Source: Gelidibacter algens (GTDB lineage: Bacteria > Bacteroidota > Bacteroidia > Flavobacteriales > Flavobacteriaceae). Taken from it: a DNA stretch of 64,000 nucleotides. The notes under the pieces were generated by a model, which worked only from the letters and a program-made list of their open reading frames with translations, was not told the DNA's origin and made no database searches. The stretch spans positions 1 to 64,000 of the forward strand of contig NZ_LZRN01000011.1 in the NCBI RefSeq assembly GCF_001678675.1, read 5' to 3'. Each line of letters begins with the position of its first letter. The stretch's first letter is position 1. The position numbers and the translations under genes were made by a program. Positions 44,478 to 53,180 of the stretch are shown in pieces.

Positions 44478-46327
44478 TGTCAGATATCATTCAACTTTTA
44501 CCAGATCATGTTGCTAATCAAATTGCAGCAGGAGAGGTCGTACAACGTCCTGCTTCTGTAGTGAAAGAACTGCTTGAAAATGCCATTGATGCTGATGCCA
44601 CCGTAATAAAACTAATTATTAAAGACTCTGGTAAGACGCTTGTTCAGGTCATTGATAACGGCAAAGGGATGAGTGCTACAGATGCCCGTTTGAGCTTTGA
44701 ACGTCATGCCACTTCCAAAATCCGTTCGGCAGATGATTTGTTCAGTCTGCATACCAAAGGTTTTAGAGGTGAGGCTTTAGCCAGTATTGCGGCCATTGCG
44801 CATGTGGAGTTGAAGTCGAAACAGGATTCTCAAGAACTCGGAACCTTGATTGCTATTGAAGGGAGTGAAATTAAAGCCCAGGAGGTCACGGTAACGCCCA
44901 CTGGCACTACTATAGCCGTAAAACATTTATTTTTCAATATTCCTGCGCGTCGTAATTTCTTAAAATCGAATACGGTAGAGTTGCGCCATATCATTGACGA
45001 ATTTCATCGTGTGGCTTTGGCACATCCAAAAGTTGGTTTTGCAATGTACCATAATGGGAGCGAACTTTTCAATCTGCATGAGAGTAACTACCGCCAACGT
45101 GTGGTTCATATCTTTGGAACAAAAACCAATGAAAAATTAGTTCCTGTTGAAGAAACTACTGAAGTTTTGACCATTTCCGGATTTGTGGGCAAACCACAAT
45201 TTGCAAAAAAAACGAAGTCAGAGCAGTTCTTTTTCGTCAACAATCGGTTTATCAAAAGCCCTTATCTCAATCATGCTGTTAATGCGGCTTTTGATGGCTT
45301 GATAAAAGATGGCAGTCATCCCATCTATTTTTTAAATTTAACAGTCGATCCAAAATCGATCGATATCAATATCCATCCCACTAAAACCGAAATCAAGTTT
45401 GACGATGAGCACACGCTGTATGCTATTTTAAGATCATCGGTTAAACATAGTCTGGGACAATTTAACATTGCACCAATTTTGGATTTTGAGTACGATACCA
45501 ATTTAGATACGCCCTACAATTACAAAGATAAAGGCGCTGAAACGCCAACTGTGGAAGTTGATCGTGACTACAATCCGTTTAGGGAAGAACGCACTTCAGG
45601 GAAGCAAGTCACAGCATTTAGGAAACAGACGCTCAATAATTGGGATAGTCTTTATGTTGGACTGGAATCTAAAGGAACGCGGGACACCCAAGATTTCAGC
45701 CAGGTAGAATTTGAGAGTGAACCGGAAAAAGCAACCTTGTTCGGTAATCAGCCACAAACTGAAACCACGCAAAGCACTTATCAATTTCAGAATAAATACA
45801 TCATTAGCACCATTAAATCTGGCATGTTAATGATTGATCAGCACAGAGCACACCAACGGATTTTATATGAAGGGTTGCTGAAGAGTATGACCGTAAAGGA
45901 AGCGGTGAGCCAACAATTGTTATTTCCATTACAATTGCATTTTACGGGTGCTGAATTAACCATTTTAAAACAGTTGCAGGATGATTTGGAAGCTACCGGC
46001 TTTGTGTTTTCAACAATTGAGGAAGGACAGGTTGAGATTACAGGGCTTCCGATAAATGTGCCAGAAAGTGAAGTATCCATTATTTTGGAGCAACTAATTA
46101 GCGATGTAGAACAGGAAGTGCCTGATAGCCATTTTAGCGCTACAGATTTATTGGCAAAATCAATGGCTAAGAGTTTGGCCATAAAAACTGGACAATCTTT
46201 GTCAAACCTAGAACAGGAGCATTTGGTGAACAGTCTATTTGCATGTAAGGAACCTTCCGTATCACCAACCAATAGAGCTACATTTATTACGATGGCAATT
46301 GATGAGGTTGACAGAAAATTTATGTAA
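44477..46327 (+). CDS. mutL: DNA mismatch repair protein MutL
   Basis: A 616-residue GHKL ATPase that couples MutS mismatch recognition to strand removal. The N-terminal motifs are complete: ENAIDADAT (about 36), VIDNGKGM (about 57) and KGFRGEALASI (about 93). The C-terminal dimerization domain has DQHRAHQRILYE where endonuclease-type MutL has DQHA-x2-E-x4-E, and VSPTNRATF where the CPHGRP zinc motif is expected. The endonuclease motifs are thus degenerate (see findings). It is translationally coupled to the small protein gene upstream and followed 26 bases later by a rhomboid pair. Confidence 0.97.
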   Translation: MSDIIQLLPDHVANQIAAGEVVQRPASVVKELLENAIDADATVIKLIIKDSGKTLVQVIDNGKGMSATDARLSFERHATSKIRSADDLFSLHTKGFRGEALASIAAIAHVELKSKQDSQELGTLIAIEGSEIKAQEVTVTPTGTTIAVKHLFFNIPARRNFLKSNTVELRHIIDEFHRVALAHPKVGFAMYHNGSELFNLHESNYRQRVVHIFGTKTNEKLVPVEETTEVLTISGFVGKPQFAKKTKSEQFFFVNNRFIKSPYLNHAVNAAFDGLIKDGSHPIYFLNLTVDPKSIDINIHPTKTEIKFDDEHTLYAILRSSVKHSLGQFNIAPILDFEYDTNLDTPYNYKDKGAETPTVEVDRDYNPFREERTSGKQVTAFRKQTLNNWDSLYVGLESKGTRDTQDFSQVEFESEPEKATLFGNQPQTETTQSTYQFQNKYIISTIKSGMLMIDQHRAHQRILYEGLLKSMTVKEAVSQQLLFPLQLHFTGAELTILKQLQDDLEATGFVFSTIEEGQVEITGLPINVPESEVSIILEQLISDVEQEVPDSHFSATDLLAKSMAKSLAIKTGQSLSNLEQEHLVNSLFACKEPSVSPTNRATFITMAIDEVDRKFM

Positions 46328-46353
46328 TTTTAATAACGTTAAGATCAAAAAGA

Positions 46354-47103
46354 ATGAGAGGAATTACAGACACCGTTAAGCATTTGCTCATTATCAATGT
46401 GGTGATGTTTATCGGTACACTCGCTATAAAGAATGGTATATTTTACAATTGGTTTGCCTTACATTTTCCTAAAAGTGATGCATTTCAACCTTGGCAAATT
46501 ATCACCCATATGTTTATGCATGGTAATTTTATGCACATCGCTTTTAATATGCTAGCGCTTTGGATGTTTGGCACCGCGGTAGAGCAAGTGTTTGGAGCCA
46601 AAAAGTTTATATTTTTCTATATTTCCGCGGGATTGGGAGCTGCTTTAGTGATGTTGGGTGTTTATTATTTTCAATATTTACCTTTAGAATCCGATATTCT
46701 CGCTGCTGGTTTTACATCTTCGCAAATTCATGAGACCCTCAGTACAGGAAAGGTTATGCAAGGTGTCAATGCTGTACAAGTAGACCAGTTGCAAACTATG
46801 TTCAATATTTTTAATTCCTCTATGGTTGGTGCGTCTGGGGCAATTTTTGGTGTGTTGGTGGCTTTTGGAATGTTATATCCTGAGTCTAAATTGATGCTCA
46901 TCTTTTTGCCTATTCCTATTAAAGCCAAATATTTTATTCCAGCAATCATCGCCTTGGATTTAATTTCAGCAGTATCAGGACAGTCGTTTTTCAGTCCGAA
47001 TAACACGGCCTATGCTGCCCATCTTGGTGGCGCATTGACCGGATTCTTGATGATGTGGTATTGGAAAAAAACGCAGTTTAACAAAAACCGTTGGGACAGA
47101 TGA
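46354..47103 (+). CDS. Rhomboid family intramembrane serine protease
   Basis: A 249-residue polytopic protein with all rhomboid hallmarks: ITHMFMHGNFMHIAFNMLALWMFG (about 48-72), catalytic Ser in VGASGAIFGVLVAF (about 158) and catalytic His in AYAAHLGGALTGFLM (about 226). A longer loop at 105-150 separates the helices, as in Bacteroidota members. It cleaves within or near transmembrane segments of unknown substrates. Its TGA overlaps the ATG of the next gene (ATGA), so the two rhomboids are coupled. Confidence 0.95.
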   Translation: MRGITDTVKHLLIINVVMFIGTLAIKNGIFYNWFALHFPKSDAFQPWQIITHMFMHGNFMHIAFNMLALWMFGTAVEQVFGAKKFIFFYISAGLGAALVMLGVYYFQYLPLESDILAAGFTSSQIHETLSTGKVMQGVNAVQVDQLQTMFNIFNSSMVGASGAIFGVLVAFGMLYPESKLMLIFLPIPIKAKYFIPAIIALDLISAVSGQSFFSPNNTAYAAHLGGALTGFLMMWYWKKTQFNKNRWDR

Positions 47104-47972
47104 CAACATTAAATCAAGATCTTAAGGATAAGTTGAGACATCTCAACGTACTCGAAAAAATAATCGGTATCAATGTGGCTATTTTTTTGATCGGCCTGCT
47201 GCTATCGTTGGTTGTAAAATCTGGTGGTAGCTTATATTGGTTGGAATTGCCAAAAGATCTTGGAGATTTTATCTTCAAACCTTGGAGTATCATCACTTAC
47301 GGATTTACGCACTACGGTTTCTTTCATCTGCTGTTCAATATGATGGTGCTCTACTTTGTCTCTCAAATGATGCTCAACTTATTCAGTCCAAAATTGACCT
47401 TAAATGTTTATTTTCTGGGAATCATTATGGGCGGACTCTTTTTCTTTTTTGCCTATAACGTTTTTCCAGCAGACTTTTTAAAACCAGCCGGGGCCTTGGT
47501 TGGCGCTTCTGCAGGTGTGAGAGCACTATTGATTTTTCTATGCGCATACATGCCCAACACTCAGGTGCGCATGATCTTCTTCAATATTAAATTATGGCAT
47601 TTGGGGATTGCCCTGGTTGTTTTTGATATTATTGGACTTTTCGGATTGAACCAAGGGGGCAATATCGCTCATTTAGGTGGCGTGGCATTGGGTTATTTTT
47701 ACGCCAAACAGCTGATTAAAGGTCATGATATAGGCAAGGGTTTTGAGAAAATTATGGATGGATTTTTTAATCTTTTTAAACCAGGAAAGAAATCGCCATT
47801 AAAAACAGTACACAAACGAAAATCAAATTCAGTTGCAGGCCATACTAAATCTGAGTTTAAAGAGTTTAGTAAACAAAAGCAAATCGATATCATTTTGGAC
47901 AAGATCAGTAAAAGCGGCTATGAAAGCCTGACGGAAGAGGAAAAGGCTTTCTTATTCAAAGTTAAAGATTAA
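47100..47972 (+). CDS. Second rhomboid family protein, variant active-site loop
   Basis: A 290-residue paralogue of the preceding gene, starting at ATG 47100 (MTTLNQDLKDKLRHLN) rather than 47091. ITYGFTHYGFFHLLFNMMVLYF, VGASAGVRALLIF and GNIAHLGGVALGYFYAK carry the signatures; the GxSG loop reads GASA, one Gly-to-Ala change, while the Ser and His remain. A long basic cytosolic C-terminal tail (about 215-290) ends in a helix. It probably acts alongside the upstream copy; activity with GASA is plausible but unproven. Confidence 0.92.
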   Translation: MTTLNQDLKDKLRHLNVLEKIIGINVAIFLIGLLLSLVVKSGGSLYWLELPKDLGDFIFKPWSIITYGFTHYGFFHLLFNMMVLYFVSQMMLNLFSPKLTLNVYFLGIIMGGLFFFFAYNVFPADFLKPAGALVGASAGVRALLIFLCAYMPNTQVRMIFFNIKLWHLGIALVVFDIIGLFGLNQGGNIAHLGGVALGYFYAKQLIKGHDIGKGFEKIMDGFFNLFKPGKKSPLKTVHKRKSNSVAGHTKSEFKEFSKQKQIDIILDKISKSGYESLTEEEKAFLFKVKD

Positions 47973-47977
47973 GTGCA

Positions 47978-49000
47978 ATGGCAAAACTCAATCTCTTCGA
48001 TAAGTTTGTGTTTTTCTTAAATTCTATAGCAGCAACCACACTTTTGCTGTCTTATCTATTGCTGTATGTAGAGCCAAAACGCTTCGCTTTTGTATCCGTT
48101 TTAAGTTTGACGGTTCCTTTTCTCATTATTGTAAATCTTCTCTTTGTTATCTATTGGCTTTTAAAGGTGAAAAAGCAGTTGTTTTTATCTTTAATTGTTC
48201 TGTTGATAGGGTTTAATTACGTTACTTCCTTATATAAGTTTTCGACATCCAAACAATTGGAATCTCCAGAGAATATTGCCGTTATGAACTACAACGTGCG
48301 GTTATTCAATCTGTTTAAATGGATTCCTGATATTAGCGTTGCCAAAGATATTAGTGAATTTATCAGTGATAAAAAACCTGATATTATCAGCATGCAGGAG
48401 TACCGACATGATGACGGATTGTTACTGAAAGGGTATTATAAATTTGAAATGCTTTCTGGTGATAAAATCAGAAACGGACAAGCTATATTTTCTAAGTTTC
48501 CCATTATCAACAAGGGTTCTATCGAATTTCCTAACACCTTTAATAATGCCATTTTTGTGGACGTGGTAAAAGGTAGAGACACGATTAGAGTTTATAATGT
48601 GCATTTGCAGTCTTTGAAAATTGATGCCAGTAAAGATCCGTTGAAGAATGAAACTTCTGAAAACTTGGTAAAGCGTGTTGGTAATACGTTTAGGATGCAA
48701 CAGGCTCAGGCCGATTTGTTTTTAGAACATAAGGCGAAGTGTTCATATAAGATTATCGTATGTGGCGACTTAAATAATACAGCCTATTCTTATGTCTATA
48801 ATTCTATTAAAGGTGACGATTTGAAAGATACCTTCGTGGAAGCTGGAAATGGCTTTGGGCGCTCTTTTGATTTTAAATTTTTTCCGGTTCGGATTGATTT
48901 TATAATGGTAGATGACCATTTTGAGATCAACGGTTTCAAAACCTTCAATGTGAAACTTTCTGACCATTTCCCGATTATGAGCACTGTGAAGGTTAAGTAG
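47978..49000 (+). CDS. Membrane-anchored endonuclease/exonuclease/phosphatase family protein
   Basis: A 340-residue protein. Three N-terminal hydrophobic helices (about 10-85) anchor it, followed by an EEP catalytic domain: AVMNYNVRLFNLF, SMQEYRHDDG (metal Glu), YNVHLQS, VCGDLNNTAYSYVYN (catalytic Asp-x-Asn) and KLSDHFPIMSTV (catalytic His near the end). EEP enzymes hydrolyse phosphodiesters in nucleic acids, phospholipids or inositol phosphates; the substrate here is unknown. It follows the rhomboid pair by 5 bases. The TAG stop runs directly into a heptamer array. Confidence 0.92.
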   Translation: MAKLNLFDKFVFFLNSIAATTLLLSYLLLYVEPKRFAFVSVLSLTVPFLIIVNLLFVIYWLLKVKKQLFLSLIVLLIGFNYVTSLYKFSTSKQLESPENIAVMNYNVRLFNLFKWIPDISVAKDISEFISDKKPDIISMQEYRHDDGLLLKGYYKFEMLSGDKIRNGQAIFSKFPIINKGSIEFPNTFNNAIFVDVVKGRDTIRVYNVHLQSLKIDASKDPLKNETSENLVKRVGNTFRMQQAQADLFLEHKAKCSYKIIVCGDLNNTAYSYVYNSIKGDDLKDTFVEAGNGFGRSFDFKFFPVRIDFIMVDDHFEINGFKTFNVKLSDHFPIMSTVKVK

Positions 49001-49047
49001 TCATCAGTCATCAGTCAACAGTCATCAGTCAACAGTCATCAGTCCTC
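48999..49047. repeat. AGTCATC heptamer array starting at a stop codon
   Basis: Seven units in register: AGTCATC twice, AGTCAAC, AGTCATC, AGTCAAC, AGTCATC, AGTCCTC. The first two bases are the AG of the TAG stop of the EEP gene. Further degenerate AGTCTGC/GGTTTTC/GGTCTGC heptads follow near 49134. Confidence 0.85.
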
Positions 49048-49061
49048 ATTATTCTCATGCA

Positions 49062-49225
49062 GATTTCATAGATTAGCGCAAAAGTTATCTGCGTAAATCT
49101 GCGTTATCTGCTGGAACGGAAAGGATAGCTTTCAGTCTGCGGTTTTCGGTCTGCTTTTCTGTCACGAATTCACGAATCCTTCGACTCTATGCTCTGTGCT
49201 TCTCTGCGAAACTCTGTGTAATAAA
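49062..49225. repeat. Short periodic intergenic sequence of mixed motifs
   Basis: This stretch holds repeated short words with periods of about 9-10 (three ATCTGC repeats near 49085-49115), a CACGAAT pair near 49165, and CTCTGTG/CTCTGCG words near 49190-49220. No gene or hairpin is apparent. Similar words occur at 24266 and 31766 in this window. Confidence 0.5.
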
Positions 49226-49255
49226 CTAAACAATCAAGAATTAACGATCCCAACC

Positions 49256-49564
49256 CTACATCATCCAACAATCCGTCGCATCGGCAATCATATGGATTAC
49301 CAATCCGATTCCTAAAATGCGAGTTTTCCTGAAAAACAGAAATCCCACATAAACGATCATCGCGTAATAGGTATGCAGCGGATGGAAGTTAATGCTACAA
49401 CGCCCCGGATCAAAAAGAGGTACGGCCAAAAGATGGTCTAAATCGATCAGCATGGTCGCAATCATAATCAAGTAGGCTACTTTCCAATTGGCTCTAAAAA
49501 AAACGTATGCGACAACTAATGGCAAACCAAAGTGAATTCCGTAATGTATAAAAGATTGTAGCAT
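49256..49564 (-). CDS. DUF6122 family small membrane protein
   Basis: A 102-residue protein of mostly hydrophobic helices with a conserved-looking core DLDHLLAVPLFDPGRCSINFHPLHTYYAMIVYVGFLFF and a final HMIADATDCWMM. The D-x-DH, H-x2-H and D-x2-D residues within membrane helices recall metal-dependent membrane phosphatases or metal-binding loops, but function is not known. Its ATG overlaps the WbqC stop by one base (TAATG), so it is the last gene of the parA-lepB-wbqC unit. Family name from pattern memory. Confidence 0.8.
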   Translation of the reverse strand: MLQSFIHYGIHFGLPLVVAYVFFRANWKVAYLIMIATMLIDLDHLLAVPLFDPGRCSINFHPLHTYYAMIVYVGFLFFRKTRILGIGLVIHMIADATDCWMM

Positions 49565-50184
49565 TATACTGGTAATTGTTGTTTTTCAAGATACAGTAGC
49601 GCATTGGGGCCAACATTGAAAATCAAATCCAAGATGCTCAAATTCGGTATAAAACCGTGTTTATCATCAAAGACCTGAACATAAGGTTTAAAAGCTTGTT
49701 CTGATTCTTTTCTATGATCTACCAAATAGCGATAATCAGAGCTATGTTGCGGGTTGAGTTCAAATTCAGTAGTCGTTCCAAGCTTTAAATTCTGTTGCAA
49801 ACATTCCAAAACAGCATCTAAGCATCTGAAATTGAAATCCATTAAATGGGTGGCTTCATCGTTGAAAATTGGCATCAAATCATGTTCATAAAACTCAAAA
49901 AAAGGAGAGCTGCTGTAAGCCGACTGAATGGATTTCCAATGCAAATCCTGCCATTTTTCATCATTTGAAATGATGATGTCTTTATAGAGTTGTCTGTTTT
50001 TTTGCGAATATACCACAGGCACAGTAAGAGGCATTCTGCCCTGAGCGCCATAGATGTTCATTCGGTTTCTATAGGTTTGCTTTTGGTAATTATCGCAAAC
50101 TTCAAAGGTTACTTTTTTCGCCTGAATCATCGCAACACACTGCGCAATGCTAGGGAAGTAGGTGGGATGAAGTAGAATGTCCAT
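49564..50184 (-). CDS. WbqC family protein
   Basis: A 206-residue protein of the WbqC-like family, which occurs in sugar-nucleotide and surface polysaccharide contexts. HPTYFPSIAQCVAMIQ at the start, YQKQTYRNRMNIYGAQGRMPLTVPVV near 33 and KWQDLHWKSIQSAYSSSPFFEFYEH near 82 match the family layout. The catalytic activity is not settled. It directly follows lepB (15 bases) and overlaps DUF6122 by one base. No signal peptide or transmembrane segment. Confidence 0.88.
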   Translation of the reverse strand: MDILLHPTYFPSIAQCVAMIQAKKVTFEVCDNYQKQTYRNRMNIYGAQGRMPLTVPVVYSQKNRQLYKDIIISNDEKWQDLHWKSIQSAYSSSPFFEFYEHDLMPIFNDEATHLMDFNFRCLDAVLECLQQNLKLGTTTEFELNPQHSSDYRYLVDHRKESEQAFKPYVQVFDDKHGFIPNLSILDLIFNVGPNALLYLEKQQLPV

Positions 50185-50199
50185 GTTGCAAAATGCGAC

Positions 50200-51741
50200 T
50201 TATTTAGAAGCTCTTCTTTTACGCCAAGCATTAAATGCAAACCAAATACCGAGTAGTACAAGGAAAGGAATCAAATAAGAAACCAATTTGCCATTGCCAC
50301 CAACGGTAGTGAAAAAGCGTTCCCAACGCGGATTCTTGCCATCCCAACTCATCCAAACGAGAACAGGTTTACCTACCACATGATTAAATGGCACAAAGCC
50401 CCAAACGCGGGAATCTTGTGAGTTGTGGCGGTTGTCTCCCATCATCCAATAATAATCTTGACCAAAGGTGAATTGGTTGGTGATTTGGCCATCAATACTG
50501 ATTTGATTGCCGTTTACAGAAAGTTCATGGCCTTCATAAGCGGTGATGACACGTTTGTATAATGGTAAATTCTCTGGTGTTAAGGTGATGGTTTTTCCTT
50601 TTTCTGGAATGTATAAAGGTCCAAAATAATCATTGTTCCAGTCATAGGCAGGATTCATGGGGAAAATGCCGGCATCACGATTGCCCAAAGAGTCTTTTCT
50701 GATTTCGATGGAAGCAATATTAGGATGGTTTTTTGCCCGTGCTACAGCATCTTCGGTTGCGGCAGGGATGATCCACTTGTCATTTTCTTGGTCATAACCT
50801 AAACCATCAGTCATATCAAAACGCTCCAAAATTTCATAAACTTGTGCGTTTGAGGCTATCTGACCTTTGAAGGTCACATTGTATGAAAATTGGATTCGTG
50901 CACGATCATTCAGTGCGTTTTGCTTCCCATTGATATAGACATAACCATCTTTTACAGATAGCGAATCTCCAGGTAAACCAACTGCTCGTTTAACGTAATT
51001 TGTTTTTTTGTCGATAGGTTTATAATAAAACTTATCGGTATGGCGCATGTCGAGCATCGTGTCTACAGGCCAATTGAATACCACAATATCATTGCGTTTG
51101 ATCTTCTGAAAACCTGGAAGTCTCATATAAGGGAGCTCAGGATTTGAGAGATATGATTTGACTTTTAAGATTGGAATGGTGTCGTGTACCATCGGAGCTG
51201 CTACTGTAGTCATAGGAAGTCGCGCGCCATAATGAAATTTGCTCACAAACAAGAAGTCGCCCACCAACAATGTTTTTTCCAAAGAGGAGGTCGGAATGGT
51301 AAATGGCTGAATAAAATAGGTATGGACAATGGTTGCGGCTACAATGGCAAATAAAATAGAACTTACCCAATCTCCAGCGGCCGATTTTGGATATAAACTT
51401 CTGTCTTTGATATGCACGGCATCCGTAAAATAATTAAGATAGTAGTTATAAAATCCTAAAGTGATCAGCGCCAAAACCGTATCTGTAGTCGAGTTTTTCC
51501 CAAAACTTCTGGCAGTTTCCACCCAAATGACAGGAAACATAATAAGATTGACAATAGGCACAAATAGCAAAATGGTCCACCACCAAGGCCTGTTGATGAT
51601 TTTCATCAAAACGACCGCATTGTAAATAGGTACAAAAGCTTCCCAAGCTTGTCTGCCTGCTTTTGTGTATAATTTCCATGTGCCAAATCCGTGTATGACC
51701 TGAACCACGAAAAAGAATATAAACCATTCTATTAATGTCAT
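50200..51741 (-). CDS. lepB: Signal peptidase I with N-terminal membrane domain (Bacteroidota type)
   Basis: A 513-residue enzyme that removes signal peptides on the periplasmic face. The first ~120 residues form a DUF5684-like membrane domain (GRQAWEAFVPIYNAVVLMKIINRPWWW). The peptidase S26 part has the catalytic Ser in TIPTSSLEKTLLVGDFLFVSK (about 157) and the Lys dyad residue in NYVKRAVGLPGDSL (about 253). A ~120-residue insert precedes the last box DNRHNSQDSRVWGFVP (about 438), and a C-terminal helix follows. The usual Met after the catalytic Ser is Leu. It has its own promoter, separate from dapB upstream. Confidence 0.95.
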   Translation of the reverse strand: MTLIEWFIFFFVVQVIHGFGTWKLYTKAGRQAWEAFVPIYNAVVLMKIINRPWWWTILLFVPIVNLIMFPVIWVETARSFGKNSTTDTVLALITLGFYNYYLNYFTDAVHIKDRSLYPKSAAGDWVSSILFAIVAATIVHTYFIQPFTIPTSSLEKTLLVGDFLFVSKFHYGARLPMTTVAAPMVHDTIPILKVKSYLSNPELPYMRLPGFQKIKRNDIVVFNWPVDTMLDMRHTDKFYYKPIDKKTNYVKRAVGLPGDSLSVKDGYVYINGKQNALNDRARIQFSYNVTFKGQIASNAQVYEILERFDMTDGLGYDQENDKWIIPAATEDAVARAKNHPNIASIEIRKDSLGNRDAGIFPMNPAYDWNNDYFGPLYIPEKGKTITLTPENLPLYKRVITAYEGHELSVNGNQISIDGQITNQFTFGQDYYWMMGDNRHNSQDSRVWGFVPFNHVVGKPVLVWMSWDGKNPRWERFFTTVGGNGKLVSYLIPFLVLLGIWFAFNAWRKRRASK

Positions 51742-51806
51742 CTGATAAGCTTTAGTTGTTTAGTGTAAAATTTAAGGCTTTAATGGTTGGATTTTAAGCC
51801 TCTCAA

Positions 51807-51834
51807 CAAATATATTGTAAATGATAAATCGCAA
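51807..51834 (-). promoter_or_regulatory. Bacteroidota-type promoter for lepB-wbqC-DUF6122
   Basis: On the minus strand, TTG (51834-51832), a 17-base spacer, then TATATTTG (51814-51807) match TTG-N17-23-TAnnTTTG. It lies about 65 bases before the lepB start and directly after the dapB gene. Confidence 0.65.
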
Positions 51835-51853
51835 TTTAGAAATAGTGAATAAG

Positions 51854-52555
51854 TTAACCAATGTTTAACACATCTTTCATTGAAAAAATGCCTTTTTTCC
51901 CAACGATCCATTCTGCTGCAATCACGGCACCCAGGGCAAACCCTTCTCGGCTATGGGCAGTATGTTTAATGTCAATGGTGTCTACACCAGACGTGTAGGT
52001 CACTGCGTGGGTTCCAGGAACATTTTCAATACGTTTCGCTTTGATAAGCAGTTCTTCAGGCATCGCTTTATCTAACGTCCACGTACCGTAAGCTGAATTT
52101 TCAATAATGTCTTCTGCCAAAGTAATAGCGGTACCACTTGGGGCATCCAACTTTTGTGTATGATGTGTTTCTTCCATGCTGATGCTGTATTCTGGAAGAT
52201 TTGCCATTAATTTTGCAAGCGTTCTGTTCAACTCAAAAAAGATGTTGACGCCTAAACTAAAATTGGAAGCGTAAAGAAAGGTGCCCTCTTTCTCTTTACA
52301 TAAAGCGAGGACCTCATCATACTGGTTCAGCCATCCTGTAGTTCCAGATATAACGGGAACATTGTGGCTGAAGCACTTTAAAATATTATCAACTGCCGCG
52401 TCAGGAGTACTAAAATCAATGGCAACATCAATGTTGTCAAGAACATAATGCTCAGTGTCTTTATCAACTTTCAAAACGATCTCGTGCTGCCGTTGAATGG
52501 CTATTTTTTCGATGGTTTTTCCCATCTTTCCATAACCTAAAAGACCTATTTTCAT
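51854..52555 (-). CDS. dapB: 4-hydroxy-tetrahydrodipicolinate reductase
   Basis: Reduces hydroxy-tetrahydrodipicolinate in lysine and meso-diaminopimelate synthesis, feeding peptidoglycan. The 233-residue protein has the dinucleotide loop GYGKMGKTI (about 7-15), VISGTTGW (about 70), the diagnostic EETHHTQKLDAPSGTAI (about 129, catalytic His and Lys) and a C-terminal TAHSREGFALGAVIAAEWI. It is shorter than the E. coli enzyme but normal for Bacteroidota. Start ATG 52555 lies 3 bases after the DUF5683 stop. Confidence 0.96.
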   Translation of the reverse strand: MKIGLLGYGKMGKTIEKIAIQRQHEIVLKVDKDTEHYVLDNIDVAIDFSTPDAAVDNILKCFSHNVPVISGTTGWLNQYDEVLALCKEKEGTFLYASNFSLGVNIFFELNRTLAKLMANLPEYSISMEETHHTQKLDAPSGTAITLAEDIIENSAYGTWTLDKAMPEELLIKAKRIENVPGTHAVTYTSGVDTIDIKHTAHSREGFALGAVIAAEWIVGKKGIFSMKDVLNIG

Positions 52556-52557
52556 GT

Positions 52558-53178
52558 TTAAAATTTAAAATTTAAAGTCACACCCAAATCGGTGGAATTT
52601 TCTTGTTCGTTATATTTAAAATGAGGCTTTAGAGCTAAGTTCTCATCTAAATTGTACTGTAGCAAATGCGCATCCACATTGGCGTCAATGATATTGAGGG
52701 CGTAGAGTCCGAAGGTGATCAACAAGGCCAATTCCTTGTTGCGACGCAACGTATTTTGTGCGCGGATAAGGCCTTCACTGGAGACTTTAGGTGTTGGCCC
52801 ATCTCCATAGAATTCATCATTTGTAAAACCAGCTAATCTGCTTTTATAGGCATCACGATAGCGGTTATATACCTTATCATTATCTAAGTAAATATAGATA
52901 CCTGTACCAATTGCTGCATACACAATTGGGATTTTCCAATATTTTTTGTTGTAAGCTTGCCCCAATCCTGGGAGGATGGCAGAATAAAAAGCGGCTTTTG
53001 CAGGCGCTAGGATATTTAATGGTTTTCTGACAATAGTATCAATAACAACATCATTGGAAATAGCTGCTGGAAGCGGATCATTTGTTGTTGGAATACTGTC
53101 GGTTTCGGTTTGTGAAAATCCGAAGAAAGACACAAAACATAAAATAAAAAAAGGTGTATAAATGCGTTTATTTGGCAC
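52558..53178 (-). CDS. DUF5683 domain protein
   Basis: A 206-residue protein with a signal peptide (IYTPFFILCFVSFFGFSQ) and a DUF5683-type core: APAKAAFYSAILPGLGQAYNKKYWKIPIVYAAIGTGIYIYLDNDK (two hydrophobic segments) and RNKELALLITFGLYALNIIDANVDAHLLQY. It is found next to parB-dapB-lepB in many Bacteroidota. Function is not known; the topology fits an inner-membrane protein with a periplasmic start. It lies between parB (2-base gap) and dapB (2-base gap). Confidence 0.88.
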   Translation of the reverse strand: MPNKRIYTPFFILCFVSFFGFSQTETDSIPTTNDPLPAAISNDVVIDTIVRKPLNILAPAKAAFYSAILPGLGQAYNKKYWKIPIVYAAIGTGIYIYLDNDKVYNRYRDAYKSRLAGFTNDEFYGDGPTPKVSSEGLIRAQNTLRRNKELALLITFGLYALNIIDANVDAHLLQYNLDENLALKPHFKYNEQENSTDLGVTLNFKF

Positions 53179-53180
53179 TT

